DNA of 64,000 nucleotides, taken from NCBI GenBank assembly GCA_963662155.1, contig OY759274.1:47431077-47495076 (forward strand). The letters run 5' to 3'. The position numbers and the translations under genes are program-made. Positions 1 through 10,710 of this stretch are shown here, piece by piece. The notes under the pieces are model-generated. The model was not told the DNA's origin and did not search any database. It saw only the letters and a program-made list of their open reading frames with translations. The first letter of the stretch is position 1, and every line of letters begins with the position of its first letter. The stretch comes from Lamellibrachia columna. Its lineage: Eukaryota; Annelida; Polychaeta; Sabellida; Siboglinidae.

Positions 1-251
1 AAACACGATCTATTGTGTATGCACTTGCGAGTATTAAATTCCGTGACGTGGCACTACGTCAGCGTCTATTAGGTACAGGACAATCTCCATTGATGGAATG
101 TGTAAAAAGTCGTGACGGGTATTGGAGTGGACTAACTTATACCGCACAGCCAGGGCGGAATATTCTTGGTGAAACTATAATGCAACAACGACAGTTCATT
201 CGAAACCAGAGCTCACGAAACATGCCCGGGCAAGTGCCTCGAGTTAATTAG
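1..251 (+). pseudogene. NADAR-domain pseudogene copy 1 (3' part only)
   Basis: This is the C-terminal half of the NADAR frame described for the copy at 2925-3413; the 5' part lies outside the window. It is among the more diverged copies (LGTGQ instead of LDTGQ; RDGYW instead of REGYW). It belongs to the unit that also carries the longest gene Y ORF. Confidence 0.75.
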
Positions 252-442
252 ATTATCGACCGAAGGGCACATAACACGCGTAGCCAGACAGGGCTGTGCG
301 TTACAACGGTCGGCTATTGGAAATAAGGATTTGACGGGATCAGCACTACCAGACCTTTATAATCCCGTAAGCCAACCCGTCACGTCATAGCCGTTCTTAT
401 TCGAGATCGAAAACACTTCTCTGTATAAGCGCCACTCAAACA

Positions 443-853
443 GTGGTGAGTAACGGGACGTATATATTCCAAAGACCGTTAACCATTGTCACTTGGGTCA
501 CGCAGAATAAATACATGGACTACGCATTTTGTAAACATTGCTGGGAGGTGTTCGTGCAGATGGTAATGGGTATTTTTGTCCCGTTCATCAGTAGCAACGT
601 GTTCCCGTGTACATGTTCGCCCTATTGTTTGACTGGGATTGTGCAAAGGTGTGGGCATGAGTTTTCGTTGTTGGCGACAACAGTACTGGGATTCAATGCC
701 AACATTTACACCGGTCTAACTTCAGACGCAGACCGCTATGATTCACTGTCACTGCTTTGGAGGGGGGGGCACGTCATGGTCACCATTAAGAAATATACAA
801 ATGACACATTTGTGAATTACACCTTGTCAGTACTGGAAGTGGAAGGTTCATAA
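443..853 (+). CDS. Hypothetical ORF 'gene Y', 136 aa, array spacer
   Basis: This is the longest open version of a spacer ORF; no family was recognised. The predicted protein is Cys-rich in its middle (HCWEVF, PCTCSPYC and RCGHEF segments) and has a more polar tail ending LSVLEVEGS. In most other units the same region is split by a 1-nt difference near the GHEFS segment and by a variable G-run, leaving 60-residue pieces such as 3710-3892 and 8353-8535. In the 3051-bp units the tail survives as 60-codon ORFs (11630-11812, 17828-18010, 31801-31983). It may be a broken ancestral gene or a chance ORF. Confidence 0.25.
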   Translation: MVSNGTYIFQRPLTIVTWVTQNKYMDYAFCKHCWEVFVQMVMGIFVPFISSNVFPCTCSPYCLTGIVQRCGHEFSLLATTVLGFNANIYTGLTSDADRYDSLSLLWRGGHVMVTIKKYTNDTFVNYTLSVLEVEGS

Positions 854-1077
854 TTTTCTTTGAAGGAAGAAACCAGCAAAGAGGATGACGTCACTGTATC
901 CACCGACGAGGCTATGAACTCCAGCATTAATAAAGTGCATTGATGGCTAGATAGCAACAGTGATCATATTCACGTCAGCAGCGTCCAGTATCTCTCCTGC
1001 ATCATGCATCATTCTGTCAGAGAGACGATGCTACGCTATCAACAGATAGCAACAGCAGTGGCGACATAGAGGCAACG

Positions 1078-1989
1078 ATGGGTGGTATAAATAGAATTCA
1101 AGATCGTACGGAGGCCATTTTGAACCAGCGGTCTTTCGACGCAGCGTTAGATGTGGCTTGTGTATATTATGTATGTGATAAGGTGTATCACATATTGAAT
1201 CTGTTGAAAGATGAGGTTTACAAACATTCTTCTGGTTTGATTCAACATCTGTTGTGCTGGACTGCTACGTCGTTGACAGCGCGACATTGCAATGGCGGAT
1301 CGATATGATGGAGAAGGTGAGAGAGGCCATGTGCAGTCGATGTCGATAAGTAGACAGCGGTGATGTTGCTGAGTGACAAACGATAAGGTGATGACACTAA
1401 CTAACAAAATTGTTCTTTCTTTCTATATAGATCAGTGTCGGTCTGCGTATGACAAGGAACTCATGCGACGACGACGAGAGGACGGCAGCAGTGGCGGCGG
1501 CAGCGACAGCGTTGACGTTAAAGAGAGGTGAAACCACCACTGGAATCGAAAGACGTGCGGTTATATCTGCAAAAAGTGAGACGCCTATCGGCACCACTAT
1601 TTCCACTTCTGTCGTCATCGCCGCCGCCACCACATCCGTCGTAGCTACCGTCGCCAGCGTCACTGCCGTCAACGCCGCTGCCGTCACCACCGCCACCGTC
1701 GTCGCCAACAACACCACGCGATGACGACGTATTCAGCACACCATCACCACCACATGATCCTTTGTCTCCGATGTGTGACGAGGAGAACATCATCATCATC
1801 ACTAATATACCGGACAGTTCAGCGTCGCCGACACCGTCTCCCCCATCGACGACGACGATGAGGGTGACGTATGCACCCCCACCACAACCGATGACCATGC
1901 CGCTGCTAACATCGCTGCAGTGTAAAATCATAACCGAAGAAACAGTGGCCAATAATATCAGGACATCAAGAGACACCTCTTTGACATAG
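1078..1989 (+). pseudogene. Gene X remnant, unit 1
   Basis: See the copy at 4253-5187 for structure. This copy differs informatively. The early reading frame from ATG 1078 is uninterrupted (MGGINRIQDRTEAILNQ), because it keeps one base that the other units lack just before the MLNQQ segment. It has instead lost 7 nt near the end of exon 1, and it carries the 19-nt deletion in exon 2. The ancestral protein therefore probably began at or upstream of this ATG. Confidence 0.5.
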
Positions 1990-2102
1990 GATGAGGCCAA
2001 TCAATGCACATGCATTGAGTTGGCCAACAGTCTCACTCCAGATGAAGTAGAGACATATTTCATGCAACATATAACGTGCATCATCCATGGCAGACATAAC
2101 AA

Positions 2103-2124
2103 CACAAACACACACACACTCACC

Positions 2125-2155
<31 letters not shown>

Positions 2156-2170
2156 GCACGCTCACACACA

Positions 2171-2251
<81 letters not shown>

Positions 2252-2253
2252 CA
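2103..2253 (+). repeat. CACG/CA microsatellite, unit 1 (long form)
   Basis: A (CGCA)n tract is followed by about 40 CA dinucleotides. It sits between gene X and the RT fragment in every unit. Long CA forms occur here, at ~5297-5447 and at ~22320-22481. Medium forms are near 6743, 9942, 16140, 25520, 26910 and 30112. In the 3051-bp units (near 13069, 19267 and 33240) the CACG part is gone and only about 10 CA remain. Confidence 0.95.
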
Positions 2254-2638
2254 CTGTTTAAGTATATTTTATTTGCAGACTACACGAACATGTTCTATTG
2301 TAATAATGACGTCAATGAACTTATCAGGCAGACAACTGGCAAATTGGATAATCTCAATGTATAGTTTTCAGTGAATATATTAATCATTAAACATAACAAA
2401 ACCAGATTACATGATTTTTTGGAAATCGCGCGTGGCAAACGTTTCTCTCAATAAAAAAAAAAATGTCATAATTAATAGAGTTAAAACAGCTAAGTTTTTA
2501 AGTGTATTTATTGATGACAAATTAACGTGGACACGTCACATTTCTCTTTTGAAATCTAAACTTTCAAAATATTGTGCTGTTATGTACAAAACTAGTTTCT
2601 CAATTGACAGACGTGGAATGCGTATCTTATATTATTAG
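2254..2638 (+). pseudogene. Non-LTR retrotransposon RT fragment, unit 1
   Basis: Two open stretches read LFADYTNMFY (RT catalytic box normally FADD) followed by NELIRQ and KLDNLNV, then a stop, a frame change and the RT thumb-like segment KFLSVFIDDKLTWTRHIS. This order matches the C-terminal part of a LINE reverse transcriptase: the FADD box, then the 'FLGV.IDD.L.W..HI' block. It is a 5'- and 3'-truncated fragment that was part of the unit before amplification. A second, diverged copy of the IINRVKTAKFLSV block follows about 80 bp downstream (2723-2785). Confidence 0.75.
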
Positions 2639-2924
2639 TAATGTATTAACCAACAACATGCAGTATCATATAATACCACTACGACATTAAATTTAAAATG
2701 TTAATGTTTTTCAAGTAAATAAACAATGTCATAATTAATGGAGTTGAAGCAACTTCGTTTTTAAGTGTAATTATTGAATGCGATTAAAGGTATCACAGAA
2801 CTGTTGGTGGAAACAACAAGACATCTGTCATTTGGAAAAAAACGACATCGGCGCGTACTCAGCGAGCTTTGCATAAAGCCTTATATAATATAGTTCTTGG
2901 ACATTTTAACATCATGAAGTCAGA

Positions 2925-3413
2925 ATGAATCGTCCTATACACTTCAGAGGAGGAGGGCATTTCCTCTCCAATTTCTATGTGTGCAGGATCGACGCGTGAG
3001 GGCGTGTATTTAAAACGGTCGAATCCGGGTACCGGTGGCGAAAATGTTTGTACCATGGCGATCTTGAGACAGCAGAGAAAACGCTATCCACACGGAGTGG
3101 ACTACAGGTCATATATCTAAGCAAGACGACCAAAGAGAAGGTACATTGACGTGAGGAACAACAAACACGATATATTATGTATGCACTGGCGAGTATTAAA
3201 TTCCGTGATGTGGCACTACGTCAGAGTCTATTAGATACAGGACAATCTCCATTGATGGAATGTGTAAAAAGTCGTGAGGGGTATTGGAGTGGACTAACTT
3301 ATACTGCACAGCCAGGGCGGAATATTCTTGGTGAAACTTTAATGCAACAACGACAGTTCATTCGAAACCAGAGCTCACGAAACATGCCCGGGCAAGTGCC
3401 GCGAGTTAATTAG
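2925..3413 (+). pseudogene. NADAR-domain (DUF1768/YbiA-like) gene with two in-frame TGA codons, copy 2 (reference copy)
   Basis: Read from ATG 2925 to TAG 3413 (163 codons), one frame gives a full-length NADAR domain. It opens with HFLSNFYVC, then GRVFKTVESGYRWRKC, HGDLETAEKTLSTRSG, YALASIKFRDVALRQ, LLDTGQSPLMECVK, GYWSG and GRNILGETLMQQRQFIR. These match, in order, the family blocks 'FLSNFY', 'G..+.tvEhayqw.K', 'KF..n..l...LldTG...LvE' and 'WG.G...G.N.LG..LM..R'. The frame is broken only by TGA at codon 25 (2997-2999) and TGA at codon 75 (3147-3149). The second falls where the family usually has Trp. The usual EHxYQ motif reads ESGYR, so activity is doubtful even if the stops were read. NADAR proteins process ADP-ribose-like or related N-glycosidic substrates; some remove ADP-ribose from guanine in DNA. 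Called a pseudogene; recoding is a less likely alternative. Confidence 0.8.
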
Positions 3414-4252
3414 ATTATCGACCGAAGGGCACATAACACGCGTAGCCAGAAAAGGCTGTGCGTTACAACGGTCGGCTATTGGAGATAAGGATTTGACGGG
3501 ATCAGCACTACCAGACATTTATAAACCCGTAAGCCAACCCGTCACGTCATAGTCGTTCTTATTCGAGATCGAAAACACTTCTCTTTATAAGCGCCACTCA
3601 AACAGTTGAGAGTAACGGGACGTATATATTCCAAAGACCGTTAACCATTGTCACTTGTGTCACGCAGAATAAATACATCGACTTCGCATTTTGTTAACAT
3701 TGCTGGGAGGTGTTCGTGCAGATGGTAACGGGTATTTTTGTCCCGTTCATCAGTAGCAACGTGTTCCCGTGTACATGTTCGCCCTGCATATTCTATTGTT
3801 TGACTGGGATTGCGCAAAGGTGTGGGCATGAATTTTCGATGAGTTGGCGACAACAGTACTGGGATTCAATGCCAACATTTACACAGGTCTAACGTCAGAC
3901 GCAGACCGCTCTGCCTCACTGTCACTGCTTCGGGGGGGGGGGGGCACGTCATGGTCACCATTAAGAAACATACAAAGGACACATTTGTGAATTACACCTT
4001 GTCAGTACTGGAAGTATAAGTTTCATCATTCTCTTTGCAGGAAGAAACCAGCAAAGAGGATGACGTCACTGTATCCACCGACGAGGCTATGAACTCCAGC
4101 ATTAATAAAGTGCATTGATGGCTAGATAGCAACAGTGATCATATTCACGTCAGCAGCGTCCAGTATCTCTCCTGCATCATGCATCATTCTGTCAGAGAGA
4201 CGATGCTACGCTATCAACAGATAGCAACAGCAGTGGCGACATAGAGGCAACG

Positions 4253-5187
4253 ATGGGTGGTATAAATAGAATTCAAGATCGTAGGAGGCCATGTTGAACC
4301 AGCAGTCTTTCGACGCACCGTTAGATGTGGCTTGTGTATATTATGTATGTGATAAGGTGTATCGCATATTGAATCTGTTGAAAGATGAGGTTTACAAATA
4401 TTCTTCTGGTTTGATTCAACACCTGTTGTGCTGGACTGCTACGTCGTTGACAGATACTTGCGCGACATTGCAATGGCGGATCGATATGATGGAGAAGGTG
4501 AGAGAGGCCATGTGCAGTCGATGTCGATACGTAGACAGCGGTGATGTTGCTGAGTGACAAACGATAAGGTGATGACACTAACTAACAAAATTGTTCTTTC
4601 TTTCTATATAGATCAGTGTCGGTCTGCGTATGACAAGGAACTCATGCGACGACGACGAGAGGACGGCAGCAGTGGCGGCGGCAGCGACAGCGTTGACGTT
4701 AAAGAGGAAGACGGCACGAAGAGTGGTGAAACCACCACTGGAATCGAAAGACGTGCGGTTATATCTGCAAAAAGTGAGACGCCTATCGGCACCACTATTT
4801 CCACTTCTGTCGTCATCGCCGCCGCCACCACATCCGTCGTAGCTACCGTCGCCAGCGTCACTGCCGTCAACGCCGCTGCTGTCACCACCGCCACCGTCGT
4901 CGCCAACAACACCACGCGATGACGACGTATTCAGCACACCATCACCACCACATGATCCTTTGTCTCCGATGTGTGACGAGGAGAACATCATCATCATCAC
5001 TAATATACCGGACAGTTCAGCGTCGCCGACACCGTCTCCCCCATCGACGACGACGATGAGGGTGACGTATGCACCCCCACCACAACCGATGACCATGCCG
5101 CTGCTAACATCGCTGCAGTGTAAAATCATAACCGAAGAAACAGTGGCCAATAATATCAGGACATCAAGAGACACCTCTTTGACATAG
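4253..5187 (+). pseudogene. Gene X: unrecognised two-exon gene remnant (reference copy, unit 2)
   Basis: Exon 1 (~4253-4497) encodes DVACVYYVCDKVYRILNLL and a tail ending LQWRIDMMEK. The intron 4498-4611 (114 nt) has donor AAG/GTGAGA, a branch-point-like ACTAACTAAC, a pyrimidine tract and acceptor TATATAG. Phase-0 splicing enters a frame (ISVGLRMTRNSCDDDE...) that runs through a Lys/Arg-rich part (LKRKTARR), LESKDVRLYLQKVRRLS and a long Pro/Ser-rich acidic region to TAG 5185-5187. It is interrupted by one TAG at 4840-4842, and beyond 5187 it reopens (DEATQCTCIELANSLTPDEV). Composition resembles a low-complexity regulatory protein, but no family was recognised. Exon 1 read without splicing gives an 88-aa ORF ending inside the intron. 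Confidence 0.55.
4498..4611 (+). other. Predicted intron of gene X (unit 2)
   Basis: GTGAGAG donor, ACTAACTAAC branch-like site about 26-35 nt from the acceptor, TTGTTCTTTCTTTC tract and ATAG acceptor. All full units and the truncated last unit keep it. The unit-9 copy is a few nt shorter (AACGATA-like segment missing upstream of the branch site). Confidence 0.6.
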
Positions 5188-5322
5188 GATGAGGCCACTC
5201 AATGCACATGCATTGAGTTGGCCAACAGTCTCACTCCAGATGAAGTAGAGACATATTTCATGCAACATATAACGTGCATCATCCATGGCAGACATAACAA
5301 CACAAACACACACACACTCACC

Positions 5323-5353
<31 letters not shown>

Positions 5354-5368
5354 GCACGCTCACACACA

Positions 5369-5445
<77 letters not shown>

Positions 5446-5447
5446 CA

Positions 5448-5832
5448 CTGTTTAAGTATATTTTATTTGCAGACTACACGAACATGTTCTATTGTAATAA
5501 TGACGTCAATGAACTTATCAGGCAGACAACTGGCAAATTGGATAATCTCAATGTATAGTTTTCAGTGAATATATTAATCATTAAACATAACAAAACCAGA
5601 TTACATGATTTTTTGGAAATCGCGCGTGGCAAACGTTTCTCTCAATAAAAAAAAAAATGTCATAATTAATAGAGTTAAAACAGCTAAGTTTTTAAGTGTA
5701 TTTATTGATGACAAATTAACGTGGACACGTCACATTTCTCTTTTGAAATCTAAACTTTCAAAATATTGTGCTGTTATGTACAAAACTAGTTTCTCAATTG
5801 ACAGACGTGGAATGCGTATCTTATATTATTAG
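5448..5832 (+). pseudogene. RT fragment, unit 2
   Basis: Same FADY-box fragment as in unit 1. The diverged second copy of its IDDK-proximal block lies at about 5918-5980. Confidence 0.75.
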
Positions 5833-6118
5833 TAATGTATTAACCAACAACATGCAGTATCATATAATACCACTACGACATTAAATTTAAAATGTTAATG
5901 TTTTTCAAGTAAATAAACAATGTCATAATTAATGGAGTTGAAGCAACTTCGTTTTTAAGTGTAATTATTGAATGCGATTAAAGGTATCACAGAACTGTTG
6001 GTGGAAACAACAAGACATCTGTCATTTGGAAAAAAACGACATCGGCGCGTACTCAGCGAGCTTTGCATAAAGCCTTATATAATATAGTTCTTGGACATTT
6101 TAACATCATGAAGTCAGA

Positions 6119-6485
6119 ATGAATCGTCCTATACACTTCAGAGGAGGAGGGCATTTCCTCTCCAATTTCTATGTGTGCAGGATCGACGCGTGAGGGCGTG
6201 TATTTAAAACGGTCGAATCCGGGTACCGGTGGCGAAAATGTTTGTACCATGGCGATCTTGAGACAGCAGAGAAAACGCTATCCACACGGAGTGGACTACA
6301 GGTCATATATCTAAGCAAGACGACCAAAGAGAAGGTACTTTGACGTGAGGAACAACAAACACGATATATTATGTATGCACTGGCAAGTATTAAATTCCGT
6401 GACGTGGCACTACGTCAGAGTCTATTAGATACAGGACAATCTCCATTGATGGAATGTGTAAAAAGTCGTGAGGGGTATTGGAGTG
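6119..6485 (+). pseudogene. NADAR pseudogene copy 3, 3'-truncated (short unit)
   Basis: Intact up to GYWSG, then joined directly to gene X exon 2 at 6485/6486 by a ~1.7 kb deletion. The join keeps frame: from 6371 to 6628 NADAR runs into TTTMRVTYAPPPQPM. The second TGA is kept. Confidence 0.75.
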
Positions 6486-6628
6486 GAACGACGACGATGA
6501 GGGTGACGTATGCACCCCCACCACAACCGATGACCATGCCGCTGCTAACATCGCTGCAGTGTAAAATCATAACCGAAGAAACAGTGGCCAATAATATCAG
6601 GACATCAAGAGACACCTCTTTGACATAG
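6486..6628 (+). pseudogene. Gene X exon 2 tail, short unit 3
   Basis: Only the last ~47 codons of the Pro-rich frame remain, read in frame from the preceding NADAR piece. Confidence 0.55.
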
Positions 6629-6763
6629 GATGAGGCCACTCAATGCACATGCATTGAGTTGGCTAACAGTCTCACTCCAGATGAAGTAGAGACATATTTC
6701 ATGCAACATATAACGTGCATCATCCATGGCAGACATAACAACACAAACACACACACTCACCCA

Positions 6764-6794
<31 letters not shown>

Positions 6795-6834
6795 TCTCAC
6801 ACACACAAACACACACACACACACACACACAACA

Positions 6835-7281
6835 CTGTTTAAGTATATTTTATTTGCAGACTACACGAACATGTTCTATTGTAATAATGACGTCAATGAA
6901 CTTATCAGGCAGACAACTGGCAAACTGGATAATCTCAATGTATAGTTTTCAGTGAATATATTAATCATTAAACATAACAAAATCAGATTACATGATTTTT
7001 TGGAAATCGCGCGTGGCAAACGTTTCTCTGAATAAAAATAAAAAATATCATAATTAATAGAGTTAAAACAGCTAAGTTTTTAAGTGTATTTATTGATGAC
7101 AAATTAACGTGGACACGTCACATTTCTCTTTTGAAATCTAAACTTTCAAAATATTGTGCTGTTATGTACAAAACTAGTTTCTCAACGTGGAATGCGTATC
7201 TTATATTATGGAATGCGTATCTTATATTATTATTATGGAATGCGTATCTTATATTATGGAATGCGTATCTTATATTATTAG
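6835..7281 (+). pseudogene. RT fragment with 3' internal amplification, short unit 3
   Basis: The FADY box is kept. The coding poly-A run reads AAATAAAAATAT rather than a pure A-run. At the 3' end the 20-nt segment GGAATGCGTATCTTATATTA is present four times (7189-7281) instead of once. Confidence 0.7.
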
Positions 7282-7567
7282 TAATGTATTAACCAACAAC
7301 ATGCAGTATCATATAATACCACTACGACATTAAATTTAAAATGTTAATGTTTTTCAAGTAAATAAACAATGTCATAATTAATGGAGTTGAAGCAACTTCG
7401 TTTTTAAGTGTAATTATTGAATGCGATTAAAGGTATCACAGAACTGTTGGTGGAAACAACAAGACATCTGTCATTTGGAAAAAAACGACATCGGCGCGTA
7501 CTCAGCGAGCTTTGCATAAAGCCTTATATAATATAGTTCTTGGACATTTTAACATCATGAAGTCAGA

Positions 7568-8056
7568 ATGAATCGTCCTATACACTTCAGAGGAGGAGGG
7601 CATTTCCTCTCCAATTTCTATGTGTGCAGGATCGACGCGTGAGGGCGTGTATTTAAAACGGTCGAATCCGGGTACCGGTGGCGAAAATGTTTGTACCATG
7701 GCGATCTTGAGACAGCAGAGAAAACGCTATCCACACGGAGTGGACTACAGGTCATATATCTAAGCAAGACGACCAAAGAGAAGGTACTATGACGTGAGGA
7801 ACAACAAACACGATATATTATGTATGCACTGGCGAGTATTAAATTCCGTGACGTGGCACTACGTCAGAGTCTATTAGATACAGGACAATCTCCATTGATG
7901 GAATGTGTAAAAAGTCGTGAGGGGTATTGGAGTGGACTAACTTATACTGCACAGCCAGGGCGGAATATTCTTGGTGAAACTTTAATGCAACAACGACAGT
8001 TCATTCGAAACCAGAGCTCACGAAACATGCCCGGGCAAGTGCCGCGAGTTAATTAG
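7568..8056 (+). pseudogene. NADAR pseudogene copy 4
   Basis: Same frame and both TGA codons as copy 2; the residue before the second TGA is Leu (CTA) instead of His. Confidence 0.78.
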
Positions 8057-8895
8057 ATTATCGACCGAAGGGCACATAACACGCGTAGCCAGAAAAGGCT
8101 GTGCGTTACAACGGTCGGCTATTGGAGATAAGGATTTGACGGGATCAGCACTACCAGACATTTATAAACCCGTAAGCCAACCCGTCACGTCATAGTCGTT
8201 CTTATTCGAGATCGAAAACACTTCTCTGTATAAGCGCCACTCAAACAGTTGAGAGTAACGGGACGTATATATTCCAAAGACCGTTAACCATTGTCACTTG
8301 TGTCACGCAGAATAAATACATCGACTTCGCATTTTGTTAACATTGCTGGGAGGTGTTCGTGCAGATGGTAATGGGTATTTTTGTCCCGTTCATCAGTAGC
8401 AACGTGTTCCCGTGTACATGTTCGCCCTGCATATTCTATTGTTTGACTGGGATTGCGCAAAGGTGTGGGCATGAATTTTCGATGAGTTGGCGACAACAGT
8501 ACTGGGATTCAATGCCAACATTTACACAGGTCTAACGTCAGACGCAGACCGCTCTGCCTCACTGTCACTGCTTCGGGGGGGGGGGGGCACGTCATGGTCA
8601 CCATTAAGAAACATACAAAGGACACATTTGTGAATTACACCTTGTCAGTACTGGAAGTATAAGTTTCATCATTCTCTTTGCAGGAAGAAACCAGCAAAGA
8701 GGATGACGTCACTGTATCCACCGACGAGGCTATGAACTCCAGCATTAATAAAGTGCATTGATGGCTAGATAGCAACAGTGATCATATTCACGTCAGCAGC
8801 GTCCAGTATCTCTCCTGCATCATGCATCATTCTGTCAGAGAGACGATGCTACGCTATCAACAGATAGCAACAGCAGTGGCGACATAGAGGCAACG

Positions 8896-9830
8896 ATGGG
8901 TGGTATAAATAGAATTCAAGATCGTAGGAGGCCATGTTGAACCAGCAGTCTTTCGACGCACCGTTAGATGTGGCTTGTGTATATTATGTATGTGATAAGG
9001 TGTATCGCATATTGAATCTGTTGAAAGATGAGGTTTACAAATATTCTTCTGGTTTGATTCAACACCTGTTGTGCTGGACTGCTACGTCGTTGACAGATAC
9101 TTGCGCGACATTGCAATGGCGGATCGATATGATGGAGAAGGTGAGAGAGGCCATGTGCAGTCGATGTCGATACGTAGACAGCGGTGATGTTGCTGAGTGA
9201 CAAACGATAAGGTGATGACACTAACTAACAAAATTGTTCTTTCTTTCTATATAGATCAGTGTCGGTCTGCGTATGACAAGGAACTCATGCGACGACGACG
9301 AGAGGACGGCAGCAGTGGCGGCGGCAGCGACAGCGTTGACGTTAAAGAGGAAGACGGCACGAAGAGTGGTGAAACCACCACTGGAATCGAAAGACGTGCG
9401 GTTATATCTGCAAAAAGTGAGACGCCTATCGGCACCACTATTTCCACTTCTGTCGTCATCGCCGCCGCCACCACATCCGTCGTAGCTACCGTCGCCAGCG
9501 TCACTGCCGTCAACGCCGCTGCTGTCACCACCGCCACCGTCGTCGCCAACAACACCACGCGATGACGACGTATTCAGCACACCATCACCACCACATGATC
9601 CTTTGTCTCCGATGTGTGACGAGGAGAACATCATCATCATCACTAATATACCGGACAGTTCAGCGTCGCCGACACCGTCTCCCCCATCGACGACGACGAT
9701 GAGGGTGACGTATGCACCCCCACCACAACCGATGACCATGCCGCTGCTAACATCGCTGCAGTGTAAAATCATAACCGAAGAAACAGTGGCCAATAATATC
9801 AGGACATCAAGAGACACCTCTTTGACATAG
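8896..9830 (+). pseudogene. Gene X remnant, unit 4
   Basis: Same structure as unit 2 (no 19-nt deletion, TAG in exon 2), with the complete intron. Confidence 0.5.
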
Positions 9831-9965
9831 GATGAGGCCACTCAATGCACATGCATTGAGTTGGCCAACAGTCTCACTCCAGATGAAGTAGAGACATATT
9901 TCATGCAACATATAACGTGCATCATCCATGGCAGACATAACAACACAAACACACACACTCACCCA

Positions 9966-9996
<31 letters not shown>

Positions 9997-10038
9997 TCTC
10001 ACACACACAAACACACACACACACACACACACACAACA

Positions 10039-10424
10039 CTGTTTAAGTATATTTTATTTGCAGACTACACGAACATGTTCTATTGTAATAATGACGTCAA
10101 TGAACTTATCAGGCAGACAACTGGCAAACTGGATAATCTCAATGTATAGTTTTCAGTGAATATATTAATCATTAAACATAACAAAACCAGATTACATGAT
10201 TTTTTGGAAATCGCGCGTGGCAAACGTTTCTCTCAATAAAAAAAAAAAATGTCATAATTAATAGAGTTAAAACAGCTAAGTTTTTAAGTGTATTTATTGA
10301 TGACAAATTAACGTGGACACGTCACATTTCTCTTTTGAAATCTAAACTTTCAAAATATTGTGCTGTTATGTACAAAACTAGTTTCTCAATTGACAGACGT
10401 GGAATGCGTATCTTATATTATTAG
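10039..10424 (+). pseudogene. RT fragment, unit 4
   Basis: As in unit 1, with one extra A in the A-run after CTCAATA, which shifts the MIFWKS segment out of the thumb frame. Confidence 0.72.
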
Positions 10425-10710
10425 TAATGTATTAACCAACAACATGCAATATCATATAATACCACTACAACATTAAATTTAAAATGTTAATGTTTTTCAA
10501 GTAAATAAACAATGTCATAATTAATGGAGTTGAAGCAACTTCGTTTTTAAGTGTAATTATTGAATGCGATTAAAGGTATCACAGAACTGTTGGTGGAAAC
10601 AACAAGACATCTGTCATTTGGAAAAAAACGACATCGGCGCGTACTCAGCGAGCTTTGCATAAAGCCTTATATAATATAGTTCTTGGACATTTTAACATCA
10701 TGAAGTCAGA

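Noticed and set aside
2010..2250. Cys-Val and Thr-His repeat ORFs over the CA tracts
   Set aside because: Translation of a CA/GT dinucleotide repeat.
2859..3056. 65-codon minus-strand ORF conserved in all units
   Set aside because: Antisense of the NADAR start region; the sense strand has the recognisable domain.
4260..4268. Perfect TATA box TATAAATAG in each unit
   Set aside because: It lies inside the gene X reading frame (encoding GINR) only about 30 bp from the downstream ATG, too close for a normal leader; no independent promoter evidence.
4554..4922. 122-codon + strand ORF (Thr/Val/Ala-rich) in array units
   Set aside because: Alternative frame over the Pro-rich exon; phase-0 splicing does not lead into it, and its composition is that of a shifted proline-rich frame.
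4578..5198. 206-codon minus-strand ORF repeated in many units, the longest ORF in the array
   Set aside because: It is antisense to gene X exon 2. The Pro/Ser/Thr codon pattern of the sense strand leaves the antisense frame open with Gly/Asp/Ser low complexity; no domain was seen.
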